From positions 30,957 through 94,956 of the forward strand of contig JANPLI010000211.1 in the NCBI GenBank assembly GCA_031426455.1: a DNA stretch of 64,000 nucleotides, in the 5' to 3' direction. Position 1 is the stretch's first letter; every line of letters starts with the position of its first letter. Both the position numbers and the translations under genes were made by a program. Of the stretch, positions 52,334 to 60,655 are shown in pieces. This stretch comes from JANNMJ01 sp031426455 (lineage in GTDB: Bacteria > Bacteroidota > Bacteroidia > Cytophagales > Hymenobacteraceae). The notes under the pieces are model-generated. The model had not been told where the DNA came from, did not search any database, and saw only the letters and a program-made list of their open reading frames with translations.

Positions 52334-54037
52334 TCATTTTTTTGCCTTGGCTTTACCGCCGTTCACCACCGTCACGGGTTTGCGGGGCAGAAGTTCCTCA
52401 CGCATGGCGGTCTGATAGACGAACGCGGCCATAATGGTAGCGGCCTGTTGCATATCCTCGGCGGGGGCGCGCTCGAACACGTCCTGGGTGGAATGGTGGG
52501 TCCGGCTGAAGTACTCCAGCTCGTCCTGAATGAACTGGAAGCCCGGCAGGCCGATGTCGTCGAACGACACGTGATCGGTGGAGCCGGTGTTTTCGGCCGT
52601 CAGAGTGGTGGCGCCCAGGTCTTTGAACGGCGCGAGCCATTGGCGGAAGATCGGACGGACGGCCTCGTTGCCTTGCAGATAGACGCCGCGAATTTTACCG
52701 GCGCCGTTGTCGAGGTTGAAATACGCCGAAAGCTTGGCGTATTCGGGCTTGACCGTGACGCGCGTCGGCGCGCCAGGTGCTGGCTTGGCGCCGGCTTCGG
52801 GCTTCACTTTTTCACCAAAATGCTGCTTCACGTAGGCTTCGGAGCCGTAGATGCCCTGCTCCTCGCCGGTCCAGAGGGCGACGCGAATCGTGCGGCGCGG
52901 TTGCAGGCCGAGGGTTTTGAGGATGCGCACGGCCTCCATTGCCACGGCCACGCCGGCGGCATTGTCGGTGGCGCCGGTGCCGCCCTGCCACGAGTCGAGG
53001 TGCCCGCCGAGCATCACCACTTCGTCCTTTTTATCGGTGCCCGGAATCTCGGCCACCGTGTTGTACTGCATCGGGTCAGCGTCGTGAAACTGCACCGTGG
53101 TCCGGATCGTCATCGCCACCTTCTCGCCCCCCTGAATCAGGCGGGCCAGCCGGTTGAACTGTTCGATACTCAGCGCGGCCTGTGGTAGTACGGTGGGCGG
53201 TTTCAGGTCCCAGACGTGCGCCGAGTTGTTGAACATCGTTTCCACCGAAGTGGTATCGATGGGGGCGGCGCCCGCCGCCTGCTGCACGAAGACGTTGCCG
53301 CCGTCGCCGGCGCGGCTGGGGTCCATCAGCAGGGCTACGCCTTCGTTCACGAAGAACTGGGCTTTGGTGGCGGCCGTGGCGTAACGCAGCTTCATCGCCC
53401 GCTGGCGCGCCACGTTGGGGCCACCGCCGCCGGTTTTAGCGTCGTTTGGGTCGGGCGCGTCGGCCAGTTCCAGGAGTTCTTTGTCGGTCCGGCGCGTGCC
53501 TTCGGCTTCGAAGTGGGGTTTCAATTCGCGGATGGGGCCGTTCAGCACGATTTTCCCGCGCAGCTTACCCCGGTATGGCTCCAGCTCGGCCACGGTGGTG
53601 GCGTTCACCCAAACCACTTCCGCATTGGTCAGCTCGCAGCCTGGCGCCCACGCCTTCGGGTAGGCCACCAACGGCTGCACCTGCGGGGTGGTGATTTCCC
53701 CGGCGAAGCTGGTCAGTGTCCAGCCGCGCCCGAACGGCCCCCAGGCTTCCAGTTTCGCGTTTTGCAGGCCGTAGCGGGTCATCTCGTCGCGCGTCCACTC
53801 GTTGGCCTTTTTCAGGGCCGGGGAGCCGGTGAGGCGCGGCCCCATATTATCGGTCAGGTATTGCAGGGTCTTCATCACCTGCGAATGCTTCAGGCCCTCC
53901 TCGCGGATGCGCGCGATGGGGTCAGCGGAAGCCGAAGTGGCGGGTTTGGGCGCCGGCGGGGCCGTTTGGGCTACGGCGGGCACCAGCGGCAGCAATACGG
54001 CCAGCGCGGCGCCGGACAGGCGAGTCAAGAGGAGCAT
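52334..54037 (-). CDS. M28 family metallopeptidase, exported
   Basis: A 567-residue exported aminopeptidase or carboxypeptidase-type enzyme of the M28 family with two zinc ions. The signal peptide is MLLLTRLSGAALAVLLPLVP with cleavage near AVA-QT. A PA-like insertion (YRGKLRGKIVLNGPI) lies between the N-terminal region and the catalytic core. The zinc and catalytic residues are visible in VVMLGGHLDSWQGGTGATDN (His, Asp, Asp; near residues 341-360), WTGEEQGIYGS (catalytic Glu, near 390), FNLDNGAGKI and TGSTDHVSFDDIGLPG. The length and domain layout fit the family. It digests peptides outside the cytoplasm; the exact specificity is unknown. It converges on the M23 gene and lies 168 bp downstream of the Dna2-like gene across a repeat element. 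Confidence 0.92.
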   Translation of the reverse strand: MLLLTRLSGAALAVLLPLVPAVAQTAPPAPKPATSASADPIARIREEGLKHSQVMKTLQYLTDNMGPRLTGSPALKKANEWTRDEMTRYGLQNAKLEAWGPFGRGWTLTSFAGEITTPQVQPLVAYPKAWAPGCELTNAEVVWVNATTVAELEPYRGKLRGKIVLNGPIRELKPHFEAEGTRRTDKELLELADAPDPNDAKTGGGGPNVARQRAMKLRYATAATKAQFFVNEGVALLMDPSRAGDGGNVFVQQAAGAAPIDTTSVETMFNNSAHVWDLKPPTVLPQAALSIEQFNRLARLIQGGEKVAMTIRTTVQFHDADPMQYNTVAEIPGTDKKDEVVMLGGHLDSWQGGTGATDNAAGVAVAMEAVRILKTLGLQPRRTIRVALWTGEEQGIYGSEAYVKQHFGEKVKPEAGAKPAPGAPTRVTVKPEYAKLSAYFNLDNGAGKIRGVYLQGNEAVRPIFRQWLAPFKDLGATTLTAENTGSTDHVSFDDIGLPGFQFIQDELEYFSRTHHSTQDVFERAPAEDMQQAATIMAAFVYQTAMREELLPRKPVTVVNGGKAKAKK

Positions 54038-54142
54038 TCAATGAACCAGGGGGAACAGAAAAACCTGGGCCGGTAAAGTTGAGGTTTTGGGCTGAAGGTT
54101 GCGTCGGTCTTACCCGGCGCAAATTCCGCTTCTATTGTACGA

Positions 54143-54204
54143 GCGGTAGAGACGCATCCTGGCGTCGCTCCCGCGCCGAAGACGCAAGAACGCGTCTCTA
54201 CCGC
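54143..54204. repeat. Palindromic dispersed repeat (GCGGTAGAGACGC type)
   Basis: GCGGTAGAGACGC (54143-54155) and GCGTCTCTACCGC (54192-54204) are exact complements with a GC-rich inner segment. The TAGAGACGC word is familiar from intergenic repeats in many bacterial genomes. It ends one base before the Dna2-like gene's stop codon and could serve as a terminator for that gene. Confidence 0.8.
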
Positions 54205-54205
54205 C

Positions 54206-57200
54206 TCAAACGGTCGCCGGTGCTTCCAGAGCAGGGCCGGAGGTAGGGCCCAACGTAAGGCTTTCCAGCATTGCCTTATAAAGCGGGGCGACGCCCAGGA
54301 TTTCCTCATTCCCCAGCACGATGAGTTGCTCCCGCGCGCGGGTCAGGGCCACGTTGAGCTTGCGGTCCACGGTGCCGGTTTCGTCGAGGCTGACGAGGGC
54401 TTCCAGCTGATACTCAAAGTGGCAGCAAAACGAAACGATGATCACCTCGCGCTGCGAGCCCTGGTAGCGCTCGACGGTATCGACGGAAATATCGTTGAGC
54501 GCGGGCAGGCCTAGGCGTTCGGCTTCGCGGGCCAGCTCGGCGCGGATCAGCGCCACCTGGTTGCGGTACGAAGCGATGATGCCCACCGTGAAGCCGGGCG
54601 TGAACGCGTCGCCGTAGCCCACGGCCACCTCGCCGGCCAGGCGCGCGGCCAGGCGCGCTTCCTGCCGCGATTCCTTCGCCGAACGGTCTTCCGGGGCGCG
54701 GCGCGTGGGCCAGAACAAGCGGCGGTGGGCCCGCAGGGCGCAGCCGATGTCGTCCGTAGGCGCGGGCCAGTGAGCGCGGTTGAAGGCGGCCTTTTGGCGG
54801 TCGGTAGGGCAAAGCAGGACGCCGTCGTAGAACGGAATGTTCACCAGCTCGGTCAGCTCTTCGTGCATCCGGTACTGCGCCGCCAGGGTGCCGTGCGCCC
54901 ACGGCCAACGGGCCTGCGCCAGGCGGAAGAGGCGCTCGAAGTAGGAGTTCCGCAGGTTCGTCAGCCCCAACTCCGCCGCCAGCAACGGCGCCACTTCCGG
55001 GGCAATAGCCGACGAATCCGCGTCCTGCGTCACCACGGCGGGCAGTTGCTTGTGGTCGCCGATCAGCACCCACTTCGGCACCCGCGCCAGCAGCGCCAGC
55101 ATCGGCGCTTCCAGAATCTGACTGGCCTCATCCACCACCAGCACGTCGAACGGCTTGAGGGCGAACAGTTCCGGCTTGCCGATCAGCGACGACACCGTGC
55201 CGACGTAAAGCTGGCAGCCCTGCACCACGCGGCGCAGCTCGTCGCGCTTGGTGCAGGCGCTGATGCGGGCATCGAGCAGGTAATCGCGGTACGCCGGTTC
55301 GGTGCTGAGGCGCGAGCCGATGCGGGTGAAGTCGAGGCCAGCTTCCACGAGCTGCTCGCTGATTTCGTCCACCGCGCGGTTCGTGTACGCCGCCAGCAGC
55401 ACGTTTTTGCCTTCGCCGTGCAGGCGTTCGGCCAGCGTCCGGAGTACTTTTTTGGTTTTGCCGGTGCCGGGCGGGCCGCAGAGCAGAAACCAATCTTCGG
55501 CGGCCAGGGCGCGCTCGACTACTTCTTCGGACGTGTTCGCGGGCGCTACGGTTTCGGGCAGATCGGCTGGCCGTCGCGGCCCCTGCCGGCCCAGCAGCAG
55601 CGCGCGGCGGGCGCGGGGCAGGCCCAGAAAAGCCGAAACGCCCGCCCATTCTTTGCGGAAGGTGTCGAAACAGTCCGGTTCCAGCGCCCAGGTGGCGTGG
55701 TGGCTCAGGTACTCCGGCGCAATGTGGCGGTTCGAGACGCTCAGGCGCACTTCGTCCGGGGTCAGGCTTTCCAGGCGCACCTTCACCACCTGCGAATCCA
55801 GGGCCGTGAGTAGGCGCGCGGGGTCGGCGGTACGGGTGCGCGGGTAGAGCAGCAGCGTATCGCCGGGGCGGAAATTGACTTCGGCGCCGTGCGGGTCGCG
55901 GGCCAGCAGCAGGTGCGGTTCGAGGGCATCGTCGGAGCCGTCGTGGCGCAGCGTGAGGCCGTCGAGGAGGCTGAAGTTCTGCTCTTTGCGGCTTTCGGGC
56001 AGGCTCCAGAGGCCGGCCTGCCCGCCCAGGTCGGCGGGGCGACCGTCGTTGCCGAGCAGGCACAGGCGCAGTTCGCGGGCCGTGAACCGGACCAGCTCCA
56101 GGGCGTAGGCGCGCTCTACGGGGTCGGCTTCGGCCCAGGCATTGGCCACTTTTTCGGCCTTGCCCACGGCGAAGGGCGGTAGCTTGTACTGGCTCGGATG
56201 CAGCACCGGCGCCATCAATTGCTCGACGTGCGCGGGCGTCCGGCAAGCGGCCAGGGCCAGTTCGCGGCCCACCAGCGCGTTGCGGGCGGCAAGCAGGCGG
56301 TCCACGAAATCGGGGTCGGCCGTCACGGGCCGTACGGCCGCGCTCCCGGCGGCGGTATTCGAATACAGGATGCTGGTCCGGCCGCGCGCGGGCTGGTCGT
56401 CGCCGTTGTCGCCGGTTGTTGTGCCCACCGTTTCCAGCAGTAGGCGATAGAGCATTGCCTGGGCGCGGTGGTTTTCCCAGGGGTCGTGATGAGGCACTTT
56501 GGCCGAGCTTTTCAGCTCGATCAGGTCGTAGCCGAACGGGCTTTCGTGGAGCAGGTCCAGGCGCCCCTGCAAGCCGTAGCGGGCCGACAGAAAGGCCGGT
56601 TCCAGAAAGCACTGCGCGGGGTTCAGCGGGCGGTGCTGGAAGCCGTTTAAGCGGTCGGCGGGCACGAAACCGCCCGCCCGCGTGGCTCGCAGCACGGCAA
56701 ACTGGCGGCGCAGGTCTTCCACCAGTTGGTGAATGCCCGCCGGGTTGTTGAACTCGGCCAAGGCGCTCAATTGCAGCGGATTCTGCCGAAAAAGCCGGGT
56801 TCGTTTGAAGTCGTCGAAGTCCAGTTCGCGACCGGCGGCGGCCTCCCGGACCTCCTCATCGAGCAGGGCGTTCACCAGATTCCCGACTACCATCGCGCGG
56901 CTCGTTTCGTCGGGCGCGAAAGCGTTGATCAGGGCCAGTTCCGGCACGGCGCCGTCGCGTTGCAGGCACTCGGCCACGGTGGTGACGGAGATCAGGTAGT
57001 CCGGTTCCAGCACCAGTCGGCGGGGCGCCAGGTGGGCGGGTGCGTCCGGCGTGGCGGGTTCCCAGCGCACGTCCAGCAGCCGGAGCGTGGGCCGTAACCG
57101 CGCCCAATACAGAACGTTGCGGAAGGCAGCCGTGGGCCGAACCCGCAGCGGCTCGCGGGTAAGCCCACCGGGCAAGTCGGCGCGGTGCGGCTGATTTGGG

Positions 57201-57775
57201 GCGTTTTCGTCCAGCTCCACGAAGAGAACGCCCGCCGCGCGGTCGGCGCCCAGGACCGTGACGCGGAGGTCGGGCCACAGATCGGCCTGCTTCGTTGGTC
57301 CCCACCCCCCGGCCCCCTCCCCAAAGCGGGAGGGGGAGCCTGACGTACTTGATTTTGGCTCCCCCTCTCCTTTGGAGAGGGGGGTGGGGGGTGAGGACAG
57401 ATCAGGTGGTTCGATCAACGCCCGTAGCGCCGTCAGCGCGTTGGCTACCTCGGCGGGCGTTCCGGCGTAGCTTTCGTGTAGCACCTGGTTGGCGGCGGTG
57501 CGCAGCCGGTGCAGGGCACTCCGCAGCGCGTCGGGCAACTGGCGGCGGTAGGTCACGAAACCGATGGCCGCCGACAGGTTCGTCCAGGGCGTGTTATCGA
57601 GCGCCTGCTGTTCGGCGCGCAGCACCTGTTCGAGCAGGCGCCGGAGCTTGGGCAGCGTATCGGCGGGTGTTTCGCGCGGCGCGGCGGCAGCGAGGGCGCC
57701 CAGGCGGTCGGCAAAGGCAGTGGCGGGCGCGCTCAACGGGCGCGCCGGGGCGGGGGCAACGGGGTTCATTTCCAT
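54206..57775 (-). CDS. Dna2-like nuclease-helicase (PD-(D/E)xK plus SF1B helicase)
   Basis: A 1189-residue protein joining a RecB/Cas4-type nuclease to an SF1 UPF1-like helicase, as in eukaryotic Dna2. Nuclease motifs are LQGRLDLLHES (near residue 402), DLIELKSSAKVP (near 417) and RAQAMLYRLLL (near 436). Helicase motifs are LLCGPPGTGKTKKVLRTLAE (near 766), NVLLAAYTNRAVDEI, VLVVDEASQILE, VLIGDHKQLPAVV, FERLFRLAQ and VDTVERYQGSQREVIIVSF (near 1097). The C-terminal RKLNVALTRAREQLIVLG completes the core. I see no Fe-S cysteine cluster, unlike Cas4. A role in DNA end processing or repair is likely. Residues 127-159 are encoded by an inserted palindromic repeat (57300-57396). A near-consensus TACTTTCG lies just upstream of the start (57782-57789). 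Confidence 0.9.
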   Translation of the reverse strand: MEMNPVAPAPARPLSAPATAFADRLGALAAAAPRETPADTLPKLRRLLEQVLRAEQQALDNTPWTNLSAAIGFVTYRRQLPDALRSALHRLRTAANQVLHESYAGTPAEVANALTALRALIEPPDLSSPPTPLSKGEGEPKSSTSGSPSRFGEGAGGWGPTKQADLWPDLRVTVLGADRAAGVLFVELDENAPNQPHRADLPGGLTREPLRVRPTAAFRNVLYWARLRPTLRLLDVRWEPATPDAPAHLAPRRLVLEPDYLISVTTVAECLQRDGAVPELALINAFAPDETSRAMVVGNLVNALLDEEVREAAAGRELDFDDFKRTRLFRQNPLQLSALAEFNNPAGIHQLVEDLRRQFAVLRATRAGGFVPADRLNGFQHRPLNPAQCFLEPAFLSARYGLQGRLDLLHESPFGYDLIELKSSAKVPHHDPWENHRAQAMLYRLLLETVGTTTGDNGDDQPARGRTSILYSNTAAGSAAVRPVTADPDFVDRLLAARNALVGRELALAACRTPAHVEQLMAPVLHPSQYKLPPFAVGKAEKVANAWAEADPVERAYALELVRFTARELRLCLLGNDGRPADLGGQAGLWSLPESRKEQNFSLLDGLTLRHDGSDDALEPHLLLARDPHGAEVNFRPGDTLLLYPRTRTADPARLLTALDSQVVKVRLESLTPDEVRLSVSNRHIAPEYLSHHATWALEPDCFDTFRKEWAGVSAFLGLPRARRALLLGRQGPRRPADLPETVAPANTSEEVVERALAAEDWFLLCGPPGTGKTKKVLRTLAERLHGEGKNVLLAAYTNRAVDEISEQLVEAGLDFTRIGSRLSTEPAYRDYLLDARISACTKRDELRRVVQGCQLYVGTVSSLIGKPELFALKPFDVLVVDEASQILEAPMLALLARVPKWVLIGDHKQLPAVVTQDADSSAIAPEVAPLLAAELGLTNLRNSYFERLFRLAQARWPWAHGTLAAQYRMHEELTELVNIPFYDGVLLCPTDRQKAAFNRAHWPAPTDDIGCALRAHRRLFWPTRRAPEDRSAKESRQEARLAARLAGEVAVGYGDAFTPGFTVGIIASYRNQVALIRAELAREAERLGLPALNDISVDTVERYQGSQREVIIVSFCCHFEYQLEALVSLDETGTVDRKLNVALTRAREQLIVLGNEEILGVAPLYKAMLESLTLGPTSGPALEAPATV
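57300..57396. repeat. Two inverted palindromic repeat units inside the Dna2-like gene
   Basis: Unit 57300-57340 and its inverted copy 57357-57396 each contain a small internal palindrome (CCCCCTCCCC AAAG, and CTCTCC TTT GGAGAG), with a 16-bp spacer. This is the arrangement of bacterial interspersed mosaic elements. In translation it yields SPPTPLSKGEGE and GSPSRFGEGAGG. The spacing keeps the gene open. The family member at 17291-17324 shares its 21-bp core. Confidence 0.9.
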
Positions 57776-57859
57776 AGACCCCGAAAGTACAGCCTGAAGC
57801 GGTTTCGTGTGTGGTCATCAGCCGAAGTTCAGCGGAACCGCGCGGCGATTTTGGTTTCC

Positions 57860-58195
57860 TTACCCCAGCCCCGCCGCCGCCAGCAGCGCGTCCAGCTCGC
57901 CGGGGGCCAGATTTTCGCGGTCGCTTTTGTCGTACACGGCCAGCAATAGCACGGTTTCGCCGACTACCTGCACCAGCGTGATGACGCGGGCACCGCCGCT
58001 TTTACCCTTGTTTTTAGAGGCAATGGCGACGCGAATTTTGCGGCACCCGCGCCCCAGCGGCGTCCCTTGCTCTGGCTCGGTTTGCAGCGAATCGGCCAAT
58101 GCATCCGCTTCGGCAGCCCAGGAACGATAGCGTTTTTCGAGCCGCGTCGATTATCGCAGAAAAGAGGCCGTGGGAATAACCCGGAACGTCGCCAC
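57860..58195 (-). pseudogene. RelE-type toxin gene with premature stop
   Basis: Reading from a GTG at 58195, four bases after the antitoxin stop, the frame gives VATFRVIPTASFLR, then TAA at 58153-58151 (codon 15), then STRLEKRYRSWAAEADALAD, EPEQGTPLGRGCRKIRVAIA, KSGGARVITLVQVVG and LLLAVYDKSDRENL to a stop at 57860. Apart from the stop codon this is a complete RelE/HigB-like toxin of about 111 residues, which cleaves mRNA on the ribosome. One base change (GAA to TAA) would explain it. Reinitiation at the TTG at 58099 could make a 79-residue C-terminal fragment lacking the first strand and helix, probably inactive. A sequencing error is the alternative. Confidence 0.7.
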
Positions 58196-58198
58196 GGC

Positions 58199-58465
58199 TC
58201 AGGTAGCCGGTTGCTGTTGGGCAGCAAGCTGCTGGGCCCGCACTTCCTGCCAAGTCGGCAATTCCAACTCGCCACGCTGGTAGGCTTCCGCGTCGAGCAA
58301 TGACTGTTTGAGATCGTCCACCCACTCCTGCTGCTCCGCCGTCAGCGGCGCGGGCCTAACGGACAGCTTGCGGGTTTTCTCCACCTGCACCCACGGCAGG
58401 TTTTGCAGCAGTTTACGGAAGAAGTTAAACTGCTCGTCGGGGATTCGGAGGGTGATTTCGCGCAT
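58199..58465 (-). CDS. Antitoxin of the RelE-like pair
   Basis: An 88-residue protein starting MREITLRIPDEQFNFFRKLL, followed by LPWVQVEKTRKL and a C-terminal helical, acidic part (LTAEQQEWVDDLKQSLLDAE). It has the size and layout of Bacteroidota antitoxins placed before RelE-type toxins: a short strand-helix N-terminus and a disordered, toxin-wrapping C-terminus. Its stop lies 3 bp before the toxin start, so the pair is an operon. A TATCTTTG element at 58473-58480 on the minus strand, 8 bp before the start codon, would give a nearly leaderless transcript. The gene is intact although its partner carries a stop codon. Confidence 0.65.
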   Translation of the reverse strand: MREITLRIPDEQFNFFRKLLQNLPWVQVEKTRKLSVRPAPLTAEQQEWVDDLKQSLLDAEAYQRGELELPTWQEVRAQQLAAQQQPAT

Positions 58466-58472
58466 CAGATTT

Positions 58473-58480
58473 CAAAGATA
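58473..58480 (-). promoter_or_regulatory. Putative -7 element of the toxin-antitoxin operon
   Basis: The minus strand reads TATCTTTG, an exact TAnnTTTG match, ending 8 bp from the antitoxin start. I see no -33 TTG at the usual spacing. Confidence 0.4.
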
Positions 58481-58506
58481 ACCGGAGCGTCGGCCGGTTC
58501 CGCTCC

Positions 58507-60471
58507 CTACTTTTTGTCTGCCCGCTTCCAGGCGCCGCCCGTGAGCGGGGCCAGGGTCAGCACCTTACCGCTGACGGTTTGGCCGTCGAGCAGACTCACC
58601 CACGGGCCGGGGTCGGGCAGCGCCACCGGGCGGGCGTCTTTTTCGAGGTTGAAGGCCACGAAGACCTCGGCATTTTTATCGAACCGGCGATAAGCCAGCA
58701 CCTTGCCTTTGGCCTGAGTGAAGGCGATCTCGCCGTCCACCAGCACGGGGTTGGCTTTGCGCAGGCCGATCAACTGGCGATAGTACGCGTGGTGGGCGGC
58801 GTTGAAACCCACGGGGTCGTAGCGCTTGACGGCCACGGGCTGGTCGTTGGACGCGGTTTCGGGGTCGAACTGAAAGTCGGGCCACCAGAGCGGTTTGCGG
58901 CAGTCGGGGTCGTCGGGGCCCCACATTCCCAGCTCGTCGCCGTTCCAGATACCGGGCGCCGACAGGCTCGTGAACTGGTGCAGCAGGTAGAGCCGGACGC
59001 GCTGGTACGTTTCCGCCGCCGGCTGGCCGGTGCGGTAGGCGGGGTTGTCGCGCGGGGTCGCCTGATACTTATAAGCGCTGGGGTTGTCGAAGTCCGTGAG
59101 CAGGCGCGGAGCGTCGTGCGAGGCGTTGAGGCCCATCATCGCGCGGCGGGTGGCGGGCGTCAGGCGGTTCCATTCGTGCTGGAGGCTGTCTACGAACTGC
59201 TTGGCATTCAGATCCTGCGTGAGGTTGGCGAAGAACGCCCGCGCCGGGCGGTAGGCCTGGTAGAACATCACAGCGTCGAAAATGCCAGCGCCGTCCACGT
59301 AAGGCGCGGGGTTCATCAGGTAGTGGGGCCATTTCTGCCACCAGATTTCGCCTACCAGGTAAGCGTCGGGCTTGATGCCCTTCACAAAGGCGTGGTAGTC
59401 GCGCCAGAAACCCATCGGAATCTGGTCGGCCACGTCGAGGCGGTAGCCGTCGAGGCCGTTTTCGGGCTTGCCGTCGGGTGCCAGCCAGCGGCGCGTCACG
59501 GCCAGAATGTGGGCCTTGGCGCCGGGGTTGAGGTTGCCCTCGTAGGGGTAGCCGCTGACGCGCGCGCCGGTCACGTCCACCTTCCGGATTTCCGGCAGAC
59601 TCCGCAGGCCAGCCCAGCCGTCGTAGTCGGGCGTAGCGCCGGGCGTGGGCGGCGAGGCGAACGACTTGATGGCGTACCAGTCCTTGTAAGCCGACTTATC
59701 CTGGTTTTTTAGAATGTCCTGCCACGCCCAGAATTCCACGCCCGTGTGGTTCCAGGAATAGTCGAGGATGAGGCGCATTTTCCGGCGATGCACTTCCTGA
59801 ATCAGTTGCAGGAAAAGGCGGTCGGCGGTGGTCCAGCGCCAGGTGGCGGGGTCGTTGGGGTTTTCCTGGGCGATGAGCTGTTCGTCGCCGGCGGGGTCGG
59901 GGCCAAAGTTGACGTCGATGTGGTGGTAGCTCCGCGCGTCGTACTTGTGCAGCGAGGGCGCGTCGTTCAGCGGATTGAAGAACAGGGCCGTCACGCCGAG
60001 GTCCTGGAGGTAGTCGAGCTTGTCGATTACGCCCTGCAAATCACCGCCGTAGCGCCGCAGGTTCACGTCACTGTTGTGGTCGAGCTTCGCCTGCGCGGCC
60101 CAGTCCTGGGGCTGATACCAGTCGCGGGTCCAGGGCGTGATGGCCCAGCCGTCGGGGATGTTGAACGAGCCCCGGAAGTTGCGCGGCTGAGGGTTGTTTT
60201 GCGGATCCCCGTTACGGAAGCGCTCCACGAAGATCTGGTACCAGATCGCCGACTTGGCCCAGGCCGGAGGCTGCGGTGGGGTAGGGGCCATAGCCGCTGG
60301 GGAAGCTGCTTTTTTTCGACGCGGTGGCGGCACGGGGCGGGCGGCGGCGTTGGGCGCGGTGATAGCGTTTGAGCGAGTGGGCGAAGCGGCGGGCGCGTCG
60401 GCCGGTGGCGTCAGTTTCTCGAAAGCGCCCAGCGCGGCCACGCCGAGCAGGCAGGAAAGCAGTAGGTTCAT
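58507..60471 (-). CDS. GH13 alpha-amylase family glycosidase, exported
   Basis: A 654-residue glycoside hydrolase of family 13 acting on alpha-1,4 glucans such as maltodextrins. It has an N-terminal signal peptide (MNLLLSCLLGVAALGAF) and a Pro/Ala-rich linker of about 50 residues. The barrel follows: WYQIFVERFRNGDP, then the four conserved regions DYSWNHTG (near 237), DGYRLDVADQIP with the nucleophile Asp (near 343), YLVGEIWW with the acid-base Glu (near 372) and NASHDAPR with the His-Asp pair (near 447). The C-terminal beta domain ends the protein (VFVAFNLEKDARPVALP). The neopullulanase/cyclomaltodextrinase subgroup is most likely. It is 184 bp from dnaB and not obviously part of a sus locus. 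Confidence 0.9.
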   Translation of the reverse strand: MNLLLSCLLGVAALGAFEKLTPPADAPAASPTRSNAITAPNAAARPVPPPRRKKAASPAAMAPTPPQPPAWAKSAIWYQIFVERFRNGDPQNNPQPRNFRGSFNIPDGWAITPWTRDWYQPQDWAAQAKLDHNSDVNLRRYGGDLQGVIDKLDYLQDLGVTALFFNPLNDAPSLHKYDARSYHHIDVNFGPDPAGDEQLIAQENPNDPATWRWTTADRLFLQLIQEVHRRKMRLILDYSWNHTGVEFWAWQDILKNQDKSAYKDWYAIKSFASPPTPGATPDYDGWAGLRSLPEIRKVDVTGARVSGYPYEGNLNPGAKAHILAVTRRWLAPDGKPENGLDGYRLDVADQIPMGFWRDYHAFVKGIKPDAYLVGEIWWQKWPHYLMNPAPYVDGAGIFDAVMFYQAYRPARAFFANLTQDLNAKQFVDSLQHEWNRLTPATRRAMMGLNASHDAPRLLTDFDNPSAYKYQATPRDNPAYRTGQPAAETYQRVRLYLLHQFTSLSAPGIWNGDELGMWGPDDPDCRKPLWWPDFQFDPETASNDQPVAVKRYDPVGFNAAHHAYYRQLIGLRKANPVLVDGEIAFTQAKGKVLAYRRFDKNAEVFVAFNLEKDARPVALPDPGPWVSLLDGQTVSGKVLTLAPLTGGAWKRADKK

Positions 60472-60655
60472 CAGTCAATAGGAAAAGAAAAGGCTTTCAG
60501 CATCCTCAACCCTGAGCCGGAAAGCCGCCGTCACCCATAAGCCGGAACCGCTATTGGTTGCGGCGCTCAAGCAAGTAGCAGTGCAGCTGCCGGAAATGAA
60601 CCGTCAGAACGCAAAACCAGCAACGAACAACGCGAAACGAACAACCAACAACGAC

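Noticed and set aside
57964..58275. A 103-codon minus-strand frame over the toxin region
   Set aside because: It is in the wrong phase; the RelE-like motifs are in the frame from 58195 interrupted by TAA.
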